A stretch of DNA of 64,000 nucleotides from Marinospirillum minutulum DSM 6287 (lineage in GTDB: Bacteria > Pseudomonadota > Gammaproteobacteria > Pseudomonadales > Halomonadaceae): NCBI RefSeq assembly GCF_000422325.1, contig NZ_AULO01000008.1, positions 124,001 to 188,000 of the forward strand. Direction: 5' to 3'. A program made the translations under genes and the position numbers. The notes beneath the pieces were generated by a model. That model saw only the letters and a program-made list of their open reading frames with translations. It did not search any database and was not told the DNA's origin. Numbering within the stretch: the stretch's first letter is position 1; each line of letters begins with the position of its first letter. Below, piece after piece: positions 1 to 10,801 of this stretch.

Positions 1-2998
1 CTCGCTTAGAAATAGCTGAATCTTCATCTGACTTGCCTTGCTTTTGTGGTAAATGCAGATAATTGATTAGTATATTTAAGGGCTGTTCTGTACTTGCAGG
101 CCACCAAACTTCTCCCTCACCTAAGGCAGCAGTGAAATTCAGTTTTAAGCCAGTGTTTAAATTCTGTAAATTTAAATCTAGCCCACCGACTTCGTAATCT
201 TTCCAGTTCAACTTACCTAAATTAATATTAACGTTATTTAAACCCTTAAGCTTAGCTATAGGTGCAGTTGTAACAGGTTTAGAAGGTTTTTTAAGGTTAA
301 ATTTAGAAAACCAAGCATAAACTGGCTCGGCATTTAACTGTTTAATACTAACCCTTGCTGACAAACCTTCGGCATCAGGTAAAACTGCTTCAGCAACTTG
401 TTCATCTGCTAATTCTAGGCGAATACCTCTTGCAGGTTGATTTAGGTGCATTAAGAAATCTAACTGATCTGCCAGCTGCAACCTTAAAGGTAATTCATCT
501 GCAGAAAAATCGAGCTGCATCCTAAAGTTACGTTTGTCTTTTGCGGTTTTATTCCAAAGTAAAGGGGAAGAAAAAGCCAAACCTTGAAAATCTGAAGTAA
601 CATCTAAAACACCAAAGGGTGCCAAAGGAAGCTCGCCCACAATTTGCGTTTTACCAGTAAGCTCGAGTGCTTCTGGCAACTTAAAACGTGCCTTTAAATC
701 TTTAGCTGCCAGTCCAGCAGAAAATACTAGGTGACTTGCTGGTTCAGTATAAAATGCAGCTGCAACCGGTTGACTCATCACCTTGCCAACTAAGCCAGAT
801 GATTCTAACCCTCTAGCTAAAGTAAAATTTAAAGGACCATTAATTTCCGTTATAGCTAAGTCAACCTGACTAAGTGTTAGCTTGGCATCACTAATTTGGC
901 TAAACAAACGTACACTTGGCTCTAAGCCTGTTTCACTTAATGGAATTGATAAGTCGATATCACCCTTTATTTGACCTGAATAGAGCCATTCTTGTAGTGG
1001 TTCTGGTACTTGTGTTTTAAGGGGGCTTCTTTTAACCAACCAAGGAAAAAACTCTAAAGGCGCTTGCACCTCTGTAGCCACCTGCAACTCAACATCACCC
1101 GTTTTATTTAAAAAAGTATTAAACCAAGCATTGCTTAATTGCCCTTCACCAAAATTGGTTGCTGACACCTCACCCTTCACCCAACCATCTAGAACCTGTA
1201 CCTGTCCCTTTGCCTGACTAAGCTTGGGCCAATCGGGTTGAAACTTAAAATCTGTTGCAGAGAAGTCAGTGACCAGTTGAAAGGCTGCACTGGTTTGAAT
1301 TGAACCAGCATAGATAAACCCTGCTTGATGGACTTCTCCTGCCAACAAAGCAGAATTCAACCATTCCAATAACTGTGGTTCTACTAACTTATCAGGCACT
1401 AGCTGAGAGTGCGCTAAGGCTTCTGTAGGCAATAAACCTAGATTCAAATAAAAGCGTTGATCACTTGGGCCATAAAAGTAAGCAAAGTCCCCACTTACAT
1501 AAACATTTTTGGTCGCTAGCTCTTCAATGGGCAATACTACGGCTAGATTTTCACCTATCACCCAAAGGTCTTCACCTTCTAGTTCCCAGCGTACTGAACC
1601 CTTAGCCTGACTAAAATTCCAAACAGGGCTATAAAGCTGAGGAAAGCCTAGCTTTAGTGAGTGATCTGCAAAAATAACTTCACCACCCTGAGCATCGGCT
1701 TGCAACCAACCATGTAATCCACTACCAAGTGGAGCACCTTCCCAAGCATTCACCCGAACATCCGTTAAGTTGGCCTGAAGCTCTAGCTCACCATTTGCAT
1801 CACGCGTTATAAGTAGATTAGTTAAACTGCCGCCTGGGGCTAAATCTTTAATTAGCTCTCGTACAACATCTGGTAAGTGTGTATCTTGAGTTAGCTGTTG
1901 GGTTAAAGGATCTAGCTTTAATTCTTCTACCTGGAAATAAGCCTGCTGTTGCTCATAACCTATGCGACCCGCTAGTTGATCAAACAAGTAGTCGCTCGCA
2001 TTCAGTTGCGCTATTTGCCAATCAGCCGACCAGTGATTGAACTTCCCCTCTAAAGTAAAATCGGCAGCAGCAAACTCAAGCTGCCAAAGTTCATCCCTAT
2101 ACACTTCTATGTTTCTGGCTTGCAGGTCTGCCTTGACTTGACCTTTATTTAAACTCAACCAACCTTCAAGTGAAAACTGGCCCTGAATATTTTTGGTCTT
2201 TTCCTGCAGCTGAGAAGACCAAAGCCCTTGAAAATCATTTAGGCTAACTAGCGGTAAATTAAACCAAGCTGAAAGTACTGAGGTTTGTGCATCAAACCCC
2301 TCGCCTTCCAGTGTAATAACCAATTCAGCAGGTTGTGTGGTGGGGGTTGAAGCTTCTAGCTCAAAAAAAAGCTGCCTGCCTTCAGACCAACGACGATAAT
2401 TCATGGATTCCGCTGAAAAGAAAAGAGGGGCATCATTTAAGGGAAGAAAATTAAACTTTAAGTCAGAAAAATTAAGCTCACCTTGAACCAAGAGTTGCTC
2501 TGCATAGTCAACCACCTGCTGAAAACTGCTGGTAACATCTTTCTTTTTAGCTTGCTTAGCTGCTAGGTGCTTTTCTTGCCAGCCATTTAACTGCCAACCT
2601 TGTTGGGTTTCTTCTACCCATAGCTCTAACCCTGAAAGACGTGCATCTTTCATCCGGGGTGCAAAAGCAATTAAACTTGCTAGGGTGTCTAGTTCAAAGT
2701 AGACATCTTCTATGACTAAAAAACTTTGCCCTTGATTACTCAGGGTTAACTTTTCAATACCAATTGCTGGGTCTATTTGAAATAAACTGCCACTTAAATG
2801 GGATATTTCCACATCAAAAGGCAGGTTAGTTGTTAACCAAGTTTCTATTTGGGGTCTTAGGTTATCAATTTGTGGTACTAAAAAACGTATCAGAACCACC
2901 AACAAGGTAGCCATAACCAGTAGGATTAAAGCTGACCATAGAGGTAGTTGAAGCAGGTAAAACTGCCATGTGGTATTTTTTTGGGGTGGATTTGTCAT
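1..2998 (-). CDS. yhdP: YhdP family AsmA-like envelope protein (partial)
   Basis: Open frame from an ATG at 2998 that runs without a stop to the left edge, giving about 999 residues of a protein that is usually near 1270 residues, so the C-terminal end lies outside the window. The N-terminus has a short cytoplasmic stretch and one membrane anchor at about residues 18-40, followed by a long beta-rich region typical of the AsmA/TamB-like superfamily. YhdP proteins span the periplasm and are implicated in phospholipid transport to the outer membrane. The start lies 4 bases after the rng stop, so it is the last visible gene of the mreBCD-rng-yhdP transcription unit. The frame was translated by eye over most of its length. 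Confidence 0.88.
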   Translation of the reverse strand, partial: MTNPPQKNTTWQFYLLQLPLWSALILLVMATLLVVLIRFLVPQIDNLRPQIETWLTTNLPFDVEISHLSGSLFQIDPAIGIEKLTLSNQGQSFLVIEDVYFELDTLASLIAFAPRMKDARLSGLELWVEETQQGWQLNGWQEKHLAAKQAKKKDVTSSFQQVVDYAEQLLVQGELNFSDLKFNFLPLNDAPLFFSAESMNYRRWSEGRQLFFELEASTPTTQPAELVITLEGEGFDAQTSVLSAWFNLPLVSLNDFQGLWSSQLQEKTKNIQGQFSLEGWLSLNKGQVKADLQARNIEVYRDELWQLEFAAADFTLEGKFNHWSADWQIAQLNASDYLFDQLAGRIGYEQQQAYFQVEELKLDPLTQQLTQDTHLPDVVRELIKDLAPGGSLTNLLITRDANGELELQANLTDVRVNAWEGAPLGSGLHGWLQADAQGGEVIFADHSLKLGFPQLYSPVWNFSQAKGSVRWELEGEDLWVIGENLAVVLPIEELATKNVYVSGDFAYFYGPSDQRFYLNLGLLPTEALAHSQLVPDKLVEPQLLEWLNSALLAGEVHQAGFIYAGSIQTSAAFQLVTDFSATDFKFQPDWPKLSQAKGQVQVLDGWVKGEVSATNFGEGQLSNAWFNTFLNKTGDVELQVATEVQAPLEFFPWLVKRSPLKTQVPEPLQEWLYSGQIKGDIDLSIPLSETGLEPSVRLFSQISDAKLTLSQVDLAITEINGPLNFTLARGLESSGLVGKVMSQPVAAAFYTEPASHLVFSAGLAAKDLKARFKLPEALELTGKTQIVGELPLAPFGVLDVTSDFQGLAFSSPLLWNKTAKDKRNFRMQLDFSADELPLRLQLADQLDFLMHLNQPARGIRLELADEQVAEAVLPDAEGLSARVSIKQLNAEPVYAWFSKFNLKKPSKPVTTAPIAKLKGLNNVNINLGKLNWKDYEVGGLDLNLQNLNTGLKLNFTAALGEGEVWWPASTEQPLNILINYLHLPQKQGKSDEDSAISKR

Positions 2999-3002
2999 AA
3001 AC

Positions 3003-4466
3003 CTACTGTAAGACGATATCAAACTGCTCTTGAGAATAGAGCGTTTCTACTTGGAAGCGAATAGTTTTATTAATAAACACTTCTAAGTCTGCAACAGCAG
3101 CGGACTCTTCATCTAAAAAGCGATCAACTACAGCCTGACCCGCCATAACTAAATAGGCATCACCACCGTAAGCCCTATCTACACGCAAAAGGTCACGTAA
3201 AATCTCATAGCATACCGATTCAGGCGTTTTTAAAGTGCCGCGCCCCAAACAAAGATGGCAGGGTTCACAAATAATCTGCTCTAAACTTTCACGTGTTCTT
3301 TTTCGGATCATTTGCACTAGACCCAATTCAGTTACGCCTGTTAGTTTTGTTTTAGCATGATCTCTTTCAAGATTGCGCTCTAGAAGACGTAAAACTTGCC
3401 GCTGGTGCTCAGCATCTACCATATCTATAAAATCTATGATGATGATGCCGCCTAGGTTTCTTAAACGTAACTGCCTCACTATAGCAGCGGCAGCTTCTAG
3501 GTTAGTTTTAAAAATGGTTTCTTCTAGGTTGCGATGCCCTACAAAACCACCCGTATTAACATCAATGGTATTCATCGCTTCGGTTTGATCTATGACTAGG
3601 TAGCCACCACTCTTTAGCTGTACTTTACGACCTAGTGCTTTTTGAATTTCATCTTCAACACTGTAAAGGTCAAAGATAGGTCTTTCACCTGGGTAATATT
3701 CTAATTTATTCTCTAAATTAGGAATAAACTCCCCAACAAACGCTTGTAGCTTATGAAAACTTTCGCGTGAATCAATACGCACCTTTTCTAGTTCAGGGCG
3801 AACAAAATCTCGCATAGAACGCATAAATAAAGGCAAGTCTTCGTAAATTCTACAAATACCTAGGTCGCGTTTAATGCGTCTTTCAACAGCCAACCAAACT
3901 CTATGTAAAAAATGTAGGTCAGCTAAAATTTCTTCGCTACTTACACCTTCAGCTGCGGTACGCAAAATAAAGCCGCCCTGTGCTTCAGCATTAATTTCAT
4001 TTAAGCCTTGATTAACTAGATTCTTTAATCGCTCGCGCTCTTCTTCCAACTCAATACGTTGGGAAACACCTACATGCGGTGTTTGTGGCATATAAACAAG
4101 ATAACGAGAAGGTATTGAAAGGTGGGTGGTTAAGCGGGCACCTTTAGTGCCTATAGGGTCTTTAGTGACTTGAACAACTAGGCTTTGCCCTTCATGCAAC
4201 AAACTAGCAATCATAGGTTCGCTTGTGTGTTCTAACGAAGGTTTGGCAACTTCTGCAACATGAATAAAAGCGGCCCTGTCTAAGCCTATGTCTATAAAAG
4301 CTGCCTGCATTCCGGGCAAAACCCGAACAACCTTACCTTTATAAATATTACCAACAATACCTCGGCGACTGGCACGTTCAATATAAACTTCTTGCAGCAC
4401 ACCATTTTCAACTAGGGCAACACGAGTTTCAGTTGGGGTTATATTTATTAGTATTTCTTCACTCAT
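3003..4466 (-). CDS. rng: Ribonuclease G
   Basis: 487 residues, against 489 in E. coli RNase G. An S1 RNA-binding domain lies at about residues 36-120, including the stretch with GNIYKGKVVRVLPGM. The catalytic aspartates fall at D302 (IDVNTGG) and D345 (IIIDFID), matching RNase E D303/D346. A C-x2-C-x2-C cluster at residues 400-406 corresponds to the zinc-link region of RNase E/G. There is no long C-terminal scaffold, so this is RNase G and not RNase E. It processes the 16S rRNA 5' end and degrades mRNA. It lies downstream of mreD; the maf gene that often sits between mreD and rng is absent here. Confidence 0.96.
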   Translation of the reverse strand: MSEEILINITPTETRVALVENGVLQEVYIERASRRGIVGNIYKGKVVRVLPGMQAAFIDIGLDRAAFIHVAEVAKPSLEHTSEPMIASLLHEGQSLVVQVTKDPIGTKGARLTTHLSIPSRYLVYMPQTPHVGVSQRIELEEERERLKNLVNQGLNEINAEAQGGFILRTAAEGVSSEEILADLHFLHRVWLAVERRIKRDLGICRIYEDLPLFMRSMRDFVRPELEKVRIDSRESFHKLQAFVGEFIPNLENKLEYYPGERPIFDLYSVEDEIQKALGRKVQLKSGGYLVIDQTEAMNTIDVNTGGFVGHRNLEETIFKTNLEAAAAIVRQLRLRNLGGIIIIDFIDMVDAEHQRQVLRLLERNLERDHAKTKLTGVTELGLVQMIRKRTRESLEQIICEPCHLCLGRGTLKTPESVCYEILRDLLRVDRAYGGDAYLVMAGQAVVDRFLDEESAAVADLEVFINKTIRFQVETLYSQEQFDIVLQ

Positions 4467-4496
4467 ACTCTTTCCATTTTATGTAGGTTATAACAC

Positions 4497-4985
4497 TTAG
4501 TTAATTGCAAAGCGTCTTTTTAAACTCTGCAAAAGTACATAAACCCAATTCCATAAAATAGCTGAAATAAGTGCTGGGAGTAATAGGAAACCAATGCTTG
4601 AAATAGATCCAAAGACACTTTGTAACCACTGAAAAACGAGTTGGCTTATGCCTATCAATAAAAATACTAAGGCTGACTGCTTCATTAAAGAGTACATGCG
4701 AATTCGCTGATAAAAATTATTACACAAAAAACCTAATAAACTCATTGCGATAGCATTATGTCCTAACAAGGTACCTTCAATAAGGTCTAACAAAAGCCCC
4801 CAAACAAAGCCATGCGCCACACCAACCCTTTGAGGCATATTTAAAGACCAGTAAATTAAAACTAAGCCTATCCACTCTGGCCGCATGTATAAAAAAAAGG
4901 TGGGCATGGGCAGCGCCTGTAAATAAAGCGCAACTAAAAAGGTGAGCTGAATAACCCAAAACCCTTGCGTTTTTTTACTAGCCAT
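4497..4985 (-). CDS. mreD: Rod shape-determining protein MreD
   Basis: 162 residues, almost entirely hydrophobic, with five or so predicted membrane segments and a basic C-terminus (SLKRRF), as in the MreD family. It is the small inner-membrane partner of MreC in the elongasome that directs lateral wall synthesis. The start codon overlaps the mreC stop by 8 bases, which implies translational coupling. Gene order mreB-mreC-mreD is canonical and supports the call more strongly than the poorly conserved sequence does. Confidence 0.93.
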   Translation of the reverse strand: MASKKTQGFWVIQLTFLVALYLQALPMPTFFLYMRPEWIGLVLIYWSLNMPQRVGVAHGFVWGLLLDLIEGTLLGHNAIAMSLLGFLCNNFYQRIRMYSLMKQSALVFLLIGISQLVFQWLQSVFGSISSIGFLLLPALISAILWNWVYVLLQSLKRRFAIN

Positions 4986-5856
4986 TAGGCGTTTTCTCCA
5001 TTTTTAAATCGACTAGTTTGTCTGGAGCCGGCCCCACTAATTGGTATAAAAGCAATAAAACATAACGACTTCTGTCTAGTTGCGCTAGCGGCCTAGCAAC
5101 AACATCCATAAAAGGCTCGCCTGGGCGGTGAGAAATACTGGTAATTCTTGCTACTGGGTAACCAAAAGGAAAGCGACCACCCATACCCGAAGTAGTCAGT
5201 AGATCACCTTCTTTTAGATCGGCTGTTTCTGGAACATGGCTAAGGTAGAGTTCTTCGGCTCGCCCACTACCCTGAGCAATAAAGCGCAAACCATTGCGGT
5301 TAATTTGCACTGGTATGGCGTGATTAATATCTGAAATCAATAATAAACGGCTAGTATAAGGACTAACGGAGACTAGCTGCCCCATAACACCTGAAGCATC
5401 GATAACTGGCTGACCTATATAAGCGCCATCTTGTCGTCCACGGTTAATTATAACTTGCTGTGAATAGGGGTCGTAGTTAGAACCTATCAACTCACCTGCT
5501 ATATAAGCTATGTCATCACGCTTAGCAGCATTCAACAATTCTCTTAAACGCACATTTTCAGCTATAACTGAAGACATTACCTGACTACGTTCAGCCAAAA
5601 TAAGCGTTTGTGATTTTAATTCACGGTTTTCTTCTAACAAGGCATTGCGGTTAGCTAAACTGTCTGAAGCCCAGCCCCAAGCACGACCAGGAGCATCTGC
5701 AGCCCACTGTACAGGCGTGACTAAGAGCGTCATCCAAGAGCGAGCATTAGCAACTTCTGAATAGCGATGCTCAGCAAACATCATAGCTATCCCCAAGACT
5801 AGCGCCAGAAGAAAGTAATAACGCGAATAAACGTCGGTAGAAAAAAGCTGCTTAAT
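4978..5856 (-). CDS. mreC: Rod shape-determining protein MreC, probable ATT start
   Basis: Bitopic periplasmic scaffold of the elongasome. The first conventional start in frame is a TTG at 5796, which would cut the N-terminal membrane anchor in half. The open frame continues upstream with (M)KQLFSTDVYSRYYFLLALV, which matches the usual MreC N-terminus of a short basic leader followed by an anchor. The only codon that fits a ribosome site is ATT at 5854-5856: GAGGA (5864-5868, minus strand) lies 7 bases before it, and an in-frame TGA lies just upstream. This start gives 292 residues. The body has a coiled coil at about residues 75-105 and two beta domains. The ATT start is inference; the gene identity is firm. 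Confidence 0.9.
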   Translation of the reverse strand: MKQLFSTDVYSRYYFLLALVLGIAMMFAEHRYSEVANARSWMTLLVTPVQWAADAPGRAWGWASDSLANRNALLEENRELKSQTLILAERSQVMSSVIAENVRLRELLNAAKRDDIAYIAGELIGSNYDPYSQQVIINRGRQDGAYIGQPVIDASGVMGQLVSVSPYTSRLLLISDINHAIPVQINRNGLRFIAQGSGRAEELYLSHVPETADLKEGDLLTTSGMGGRFPFGYPVARITSISHRPGEPFMDVVARPLAQLDRSRYVLLLLYQLVGPAPDKLVDLKMEKTPNG

Positions 5857-5900
5857 AGTCGAATCCTCGGTGAATCAATTACTACTCTATTAAACGCAGA

Positions 5901-5934
5901 GAAACGCCTCACTCTTTTAACAGAGGGGCGTTTC
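5901..5934 (-). terminator. Intercistronic hairpin between mreB and mreC
   Basis: A perfect 8-base stem (GAAACGCC at 5901-5908 with GGCGTTTC at 5927-5934) encloses a loop of about 18 bases that can pair further. It lies between the mreB stop and the mreC start. It is followed in the minus direction by a pyrimidine-rich stretch but no clean T-run, so it could be a leaky terminator or an mRNA-stabilising hairpin that sets MreB above MreC/MreD. Confidence 0.5.
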
Positions 5935-5954
5935 CAAGTCTAACCTAATATTGG

Positions 5955-7004
<1,050 letters not shown>

Positions 7005-7194
7005 CTATCCTAATGTATCCCTATTCAGCTGGGCAGAAACTCTAGCAACCTGAACTGTTCAGGGCAAGTAACTTATAGTTAAACTTACTAAATAAAGATA
7101 AGCGTTACAGAAAACTGCCATAAACACCGCGCCAGCCTTGTGTTATTCTTTACCCTATCCGCAGAAATACAACCTGCATTTTAAAGGTGCATTC

Positions 7195-7482
7195 ATGAAA
7201 CTAAATGTAGAAGAACTCCATAAAGTGGCTCATCTAGCCCGACTAAGTATCCACCCAAAAGACGAAGAAAGCTACTCGCAAGCACTTTCCAACATTCTTA
7301 ATCTTGTGGATGAAATGCAAAGTATTGATACCGCTGGTGTAAAACCTATGGCGCACCCTATGGATGCTTCCCAACGCTTACGTAAGGATGAGGTAACAGA
7401 AACTGACCAGCGTGAACACTTACAAAAAATTGCGCCAGCGACAGAAAAGGGCCTTTATTTAGTACCCAGAGTCGTAGAATAA
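7195..7482 (+). CDS. gatC: Asp/Glu-tRNA amidotransferase subunit C
   Basis: 95 residues from the ATG at 7195, preceded by AAAGGTG. The frame is open further upstream, but the family begins at MKLNVEEL. GatC is the small subunit that wraps GatA and GatB in the GatCAB amidotransferase, which makes Gln-tRNA(Gln) and/or Asn-tRNA(Asn) from misacylated precursors. It is first in gatC-gatA-gatB, divergent from mreB, as in pseudomonads. Confidence 0.95.
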   Translation: MKLNVEELHKVAHLARLSIHPKDEESYSQALSNILNLVDEMQSIDTAGVKPMAHPMDASQRLRKDEVTETDQREHLQKIAPATEKGLYLVPRVVE

Positions 7483-7525
7483 ACTCAGTTTTTTACCTTT
7501 ATAAGACTAACACCTAGGATAACCC

Positions 7526-8977
7526 ATGCTAGATCTCAGCCTTACCCAAATGGCCCAAGGCCTTGCTGAACGCAAATTTTCCAGCGTTGAACTAACCCAA
7601 GCCTTTTTACAACGTATTCAAATTATTAACCCCCAGCTCAATGCTTTTATTACTGTTACCGAACAAGAAGCATTAGAAGCTGCTAAAGCCGCCGACGCAC
7701 AAATAGCGGCTGGCAAGGCAACTCCACTAACCGGTATTCCTATTGCACACAAAGACCTTTTTTGTACCGAAGGTATAAAAACCTCCTGCGGCTCCAAAAT
7801 GCTCGATAACTTTATAGCACCTTACGATGCAAGCGTAGTAGCTAAGCTTAAAAATGCGGGTGCAGTTTCTTTGGGTAAAACCAATTTAGATGAATTTGCC
7901 ATGGGTTCTTCTAACGAAAGCTCTTTTTATGGCTCAGTAAAAAACCCTTGGGATACTCAAGCCGTTGCTGGCGGTTCATCCGGTGGTTCAGCAGCCGCAG
8001 TGGCCGCTCGTTTAGTGCCAGCAGCAACAGGAACAGATACCGGCGGTTCTATTCGCCAACCAGCGGCATTTTGTGGCATCACTGGTTTAAAACCTACCTA
8101 TGGTCGTGTTTCTCGTTGGGGCATGGTCGCTTATGCCTCTAGCATGGATCAAGCTGGTCCTATGGCTCGCTCTGCCGAAGACTGTGCTTTGTTACTAGAA
8201 CAGATGGCAGGTTTTGATGAACGTGATTCTACTAGCCTAGATCATCCAGTACCTGACTACCTAAGCCAACTAGGCACTTCATTGCAAGGCATGACGCTAG
8301 GTATGCCTAAAGAATACTTTGCTGATGACCTAAGCCCACAAACCGCAGAGCGCATTCAAGCGGCAATTAAAGAACTTGAAAAGCTAGGCGCTAGTGTAAA
8401 AGAAATTAGCCTGCCGCTAACACGCATGGCGATTCCTGCTTATTATGTTATTAGCCCTGCAGAAGCCAGCTCTAACCTGTCACGCTTTGATGGTGTTCGC
8501 TACGGCTACCGCTGCGAAAACCCTGTAGATTTAGAAGACCTTTACAAGCGTTCACGCTCAGAAGCCTTTGGTGAAGAGGTAAAGCGCCGCATTCTAATTG
8601 GTACTTATGCGTTGTCTGAAGGCTTTTATGATGCTTACTACAATAAAGCACAGCAAATTCGTCGCCTAATTGCAGAAGACTTCCAAACAGCTTTCCAATC
8701 AGTCGATTTAATTGTTGCACCCACCACGCCTAACCCAGCTTTTGATCTAGGCAGCAACAGCATTGATCCGGTACAAATGTATTTAGGTGATATTTACACC
8801 CTAGGCGTTAACCTTGCTGGCTTACCGGCTATTTCAGTACCTGTAGGTCAAATCAATCAGCGCCCCGTAGGTATGCAGCTCATTGGTAATCACTTTAGCG
8901 AAGCCAAACTTTTAAACGCAGCACACCAGTTTCAGCAGGCAACCGATCACCATTTACAAAAGCCGCAACTTACTTAG
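7526..8977 (+). CDS. gatA: Asp/Glu-tRNA amidotransferase subunit A (amidase)
   Basis: 483 residues of the amidase-signature family. The Ser-cisSer-Lys catalytic triad is visible as K76 (IAHKDLF), S151 (GGSSGGS) and S175 (DTGGSIRQ). GatA hydrolyses glutamine and passes ammonia to GatB. It sits 43 bases after gatC and about 80 bases before gatB. Length is the usual one for the family. Confidence 0.98.
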   Translation: MLDLSLTQMAQGLAERKFSSVELTQAFLQRIQIINPQLNAFITVTEQEALEAAKAADAQIAAGKATPLTGIPIAHKDLFCTEGIKTSCGSKMLDNFIAPYDASVVAKLKNAGAVSLGKTNLDEFAMGSSNESSFYGSVKNPWDTQAVAGGSSGGSAAAVAARLVPAATGTDTGGSIRQPAAFCGITGLKPTYGRVSRWGMVAYASSMDQAGPMARSAEDCALLLEQMAGFDERDSTSLDHPVPDYLSQLGTSLQGMTLGMPKEYFADDLSPQTAERIQAAIKELEKLGASVKEISLPLTRMAIPAYYVISPAEASSNLSRFDGVRYGYRCENPVDLEDLYKRSRSEAFGEEVKRRILIGTYALSEGFYDAYYNKAQQIRRLIAEDFQTAFQSVDLIVAPTTPNPAFDLGSNSIDPVQMYLGDIYTLGVNLAGLPAISVPVGQINQRPVGMQLIGNHFSEAKLLNAAHQFQQATDHHLQKPQLT

Positions 8978-9058
8978 TGAATAATGAAGGCAGGAAAGCC
9001 GATTCACTGAAAACAGACAAGCTAGAGTTAAACAATTCATTTAAAAAAGGTTTGCACT

Positions 9059-10507
9059 ATGCAATGGGAAGCCGTTATTGGGCTTGAGATACACACTCAG
9101 CTCGCCACCAAAACTAAAATATTTTCGGGTAGCAGCACAACTTTTGGTGCAGAACCCAACAGCCAAGCCAGCATTATAGACCTAGCCATGCCAGGTACTT
9201 TGCCTGTGCTGAATAAACAAGCACTTGAAATGGCCATTCAATTCGGGCTTGCGGTACATAGCGAAATTCCAGCCATCACCACCTTTGACCGCAAAAACTA
9301 CTTCTACCCAGACTTGCCCAAAGGCTATCAAACCACTCAAATGGCCGCGCCGATTGTAGGTCGTGGTTATCTAGATATCGCCTTAGAAAACGGTGGTACT
9401 AAGCGCATAGCCATTCACCATGCCCACTTAGAAGAAGATGCCGGTAAAAGTCTGCATGAAGATTTCCAAGGCATGACAGGGGTTGATTTAAACCGTGCGG
9501 GTACGCCGCTAATCGAAATTGTTACCGAACCTGAAATGAGTTCAGCCAAAGAAGCGGTGGCTTTTTTAAAGTCTATCCATTCGATTATTACCTACTTAGG
9601 TATTTCCGATGGCAATATGGCTGAAGGCTCTATGCGCTGCGATGCCAACGTTTCTGTACGCCCTAAAGGCCAAGAAAAACTAGGCAACCGTTGTGAAATT
9701 AAAAACGTTAACTCCTTCCGCTTTGTTGAAAAAGCCATTAACTATGAAATTCAGCGCCAAATCGAAATTCTAGAAGACGGTGGTCGTATTGCCCAACAAA
9801 CTCGCCTGTATGACCCAGACCTAGATGAAACACGGGCGATGCGTTCTAAAGAAGATGCCAACGACTACCGCTACTTCCCCTGCCCTGACTTATTACCCAT
9901 TGCAGTTGACCCAGCTTATGTTCAACAGCTCAAAGATGCACTGCCAGAGCTGCCTGAACAAAAGCGCCAGCGTTTTACTGAACAGCTAGGGCTTTCTGAA
10001 TACGATGCAGGCGTGTTGTCTAGCAGTCGTCCGTTAGCGGAATATTTCGACAAGGTGGCTGAATTAAGCGGCGATGCCAAACTGGCTGCTAACTGGGTAA
10101 GCGGCGAACTTTCAGCACAGCTTAACCGTGATGCTATCGAAATAGACCAAGCAGCGATTACACCTGAACAACTAGCGGGTTTATTGCAGCGTGTAAAAGA
10201 TGACACCGTCAGCAGCGGCGCAGCCAAACAGGTTTTTGCTGCACTTTGGGCAAAAGAAGGCCAAACAGCCGATGAAATTATTGAAACCAAAGGACTTAAG
10301 CAGGTTACCGATACCGGTGCTATTGAAGCACTTGTTGATGAAGTCTTGGCTAAAAACACAGCACAGGTTGAACAATACCGCGCTGCTGAGCCAGACAAGC
10401 GTGGCAAGATGGTCGGCTTCTTTGTAGGACAAATAATGAAAGCTTCAAAAGGCACAGCCAACCCCAAAGCGGTTAACGAACTGCTCGCTAAAAAGCTTAA
10501 TGGTTAA
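9059..10507 (+). CDS. gatB: Asp/Glu-tRNA amidotransferase subunit B
   Basis: 482 residues. It starts with the conserved [13 protein letters not shown] segment and contains [12 protein letters not shown], which belongs to the kinase-like catalytic core. A C-terminal tail domain (GatB/YqeY, about residues 330-480) binds the tRNA elbow. It activates the misacylated glutamate or aspartate by phosphorylation and transfers ammonia from GatA. It is last in the gatCAB operon and is followed by a strong terminator. Confidence 0.98.
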   Translation: MQWEAVIGLEIHTQLATKTKIFSGSSTTFGAEPNSQASIIDLAMPGTLPVLNKQALEMAIQFGLAVHSEIPAITTFDRKNYFYPDLPKGYQTTQMAAPIVGRGYLDIALENGGTKRIAIHHAHLEEDAGKSLHEDFQGMTGVDLNRAGTPLIEIVTEPEMSSAKEAVAFLKSIHSIITYLGISDGNMAEGSMRCDANVSVRPKGQEKLGNRCEIKNVNSFRFVEKAINYEIQRQIEILEDGGRIAQQTRLYDPDLDETRAMRSKEDANDYRYFPCPDLLPIAVDPAYVQQLKDALPELPEQKRQRFTEQLGLSEYDAGVLSSSRPLAEYFDKVAELSGDAKLAANWVSGELSAQLNRDAIEIDQAAITPEQLAGLLQRVKDDTVSSGAAKQVFAALWAKEGQTADEIIETKGLKQVTDTGAIEALVDEVLAKNTAQVEQYRAAEPDKRGKMVGFFVGQIMKASKGTANPKAVNELLAKKLNG

Positions 10508-10529
10508 CAACTAGCTGGCTAAAAAGTGT

Positions 10530-10565
10530 AAAAGCCACTTCAAAAAGTGGCTTTTATTTTTTTAT
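10530..10565. terminator. Bidirectional Rho-independent terminator
   Basis: The stem AAAAGCCACT (10530-10539) pairs with AGTGGCTTTT around a short A-rich loop and is flanked by an A-run on the left and a T-run on the right. It therefore works in both directions, ending gatCAB on the plus strand and the Rpn-type gene on the minus strand. Confidence 0.9.
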
Positions 10566-10591
10566 TGGCAAAGCCAGTATCAAACGCTGTG

Positions 10592-10801
10592 CTATTTCTT
10601 TTTATTAGCTAGCTTTGAGCGTAGCTGAGCAACTTCTTGAATAGAAAGCTCTGTAATGGCTGCAATAGTCTGATCATTCAATTCTGTTTGCATCACCATG
10701 TTAAGTGCTGTTTTTTCACGCTGCTTTTCTATTCCTTGCTCTATTCCTTGCTCCACTCCCTGCTTTCTTCCATATTCTTCAACTAAATTTATGTAAGGCA
10801 T
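10592..10801 (-). CDS. Candidate internal RpnS-like small protein
   Basis: In frame inside the Rpn-type gene, an ATG at 10799-10801 (residue 251 of the long protein) is preceded 7 bases upstream by GAGGA (10809-10813 on the minus strand), which is better than many true starts. Translation there would give the last 69 residues, including the GxEQ repeats and the C-terminal helices. For E. coli rpn genes, an internally translated C-terminal small protein that inhibits the long toxic nuclease has been described. Production here is inference from the ribosome site alone. Confidence 0.5.
   Translation of the reverse strand: MPYINLVEEYGRKQGVEQGIEQGIEKQREKTALNMVMQTELNDQTIAAITELSIQEVAQLRSKLANKKK

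Noticed and set aside
9922-10467. 181-codon open frame antisense to gatB
   Set aside because: A shadow of the gatB coding sequence with serine/alanine-rich composition, no ribosome site and no family resemblance.
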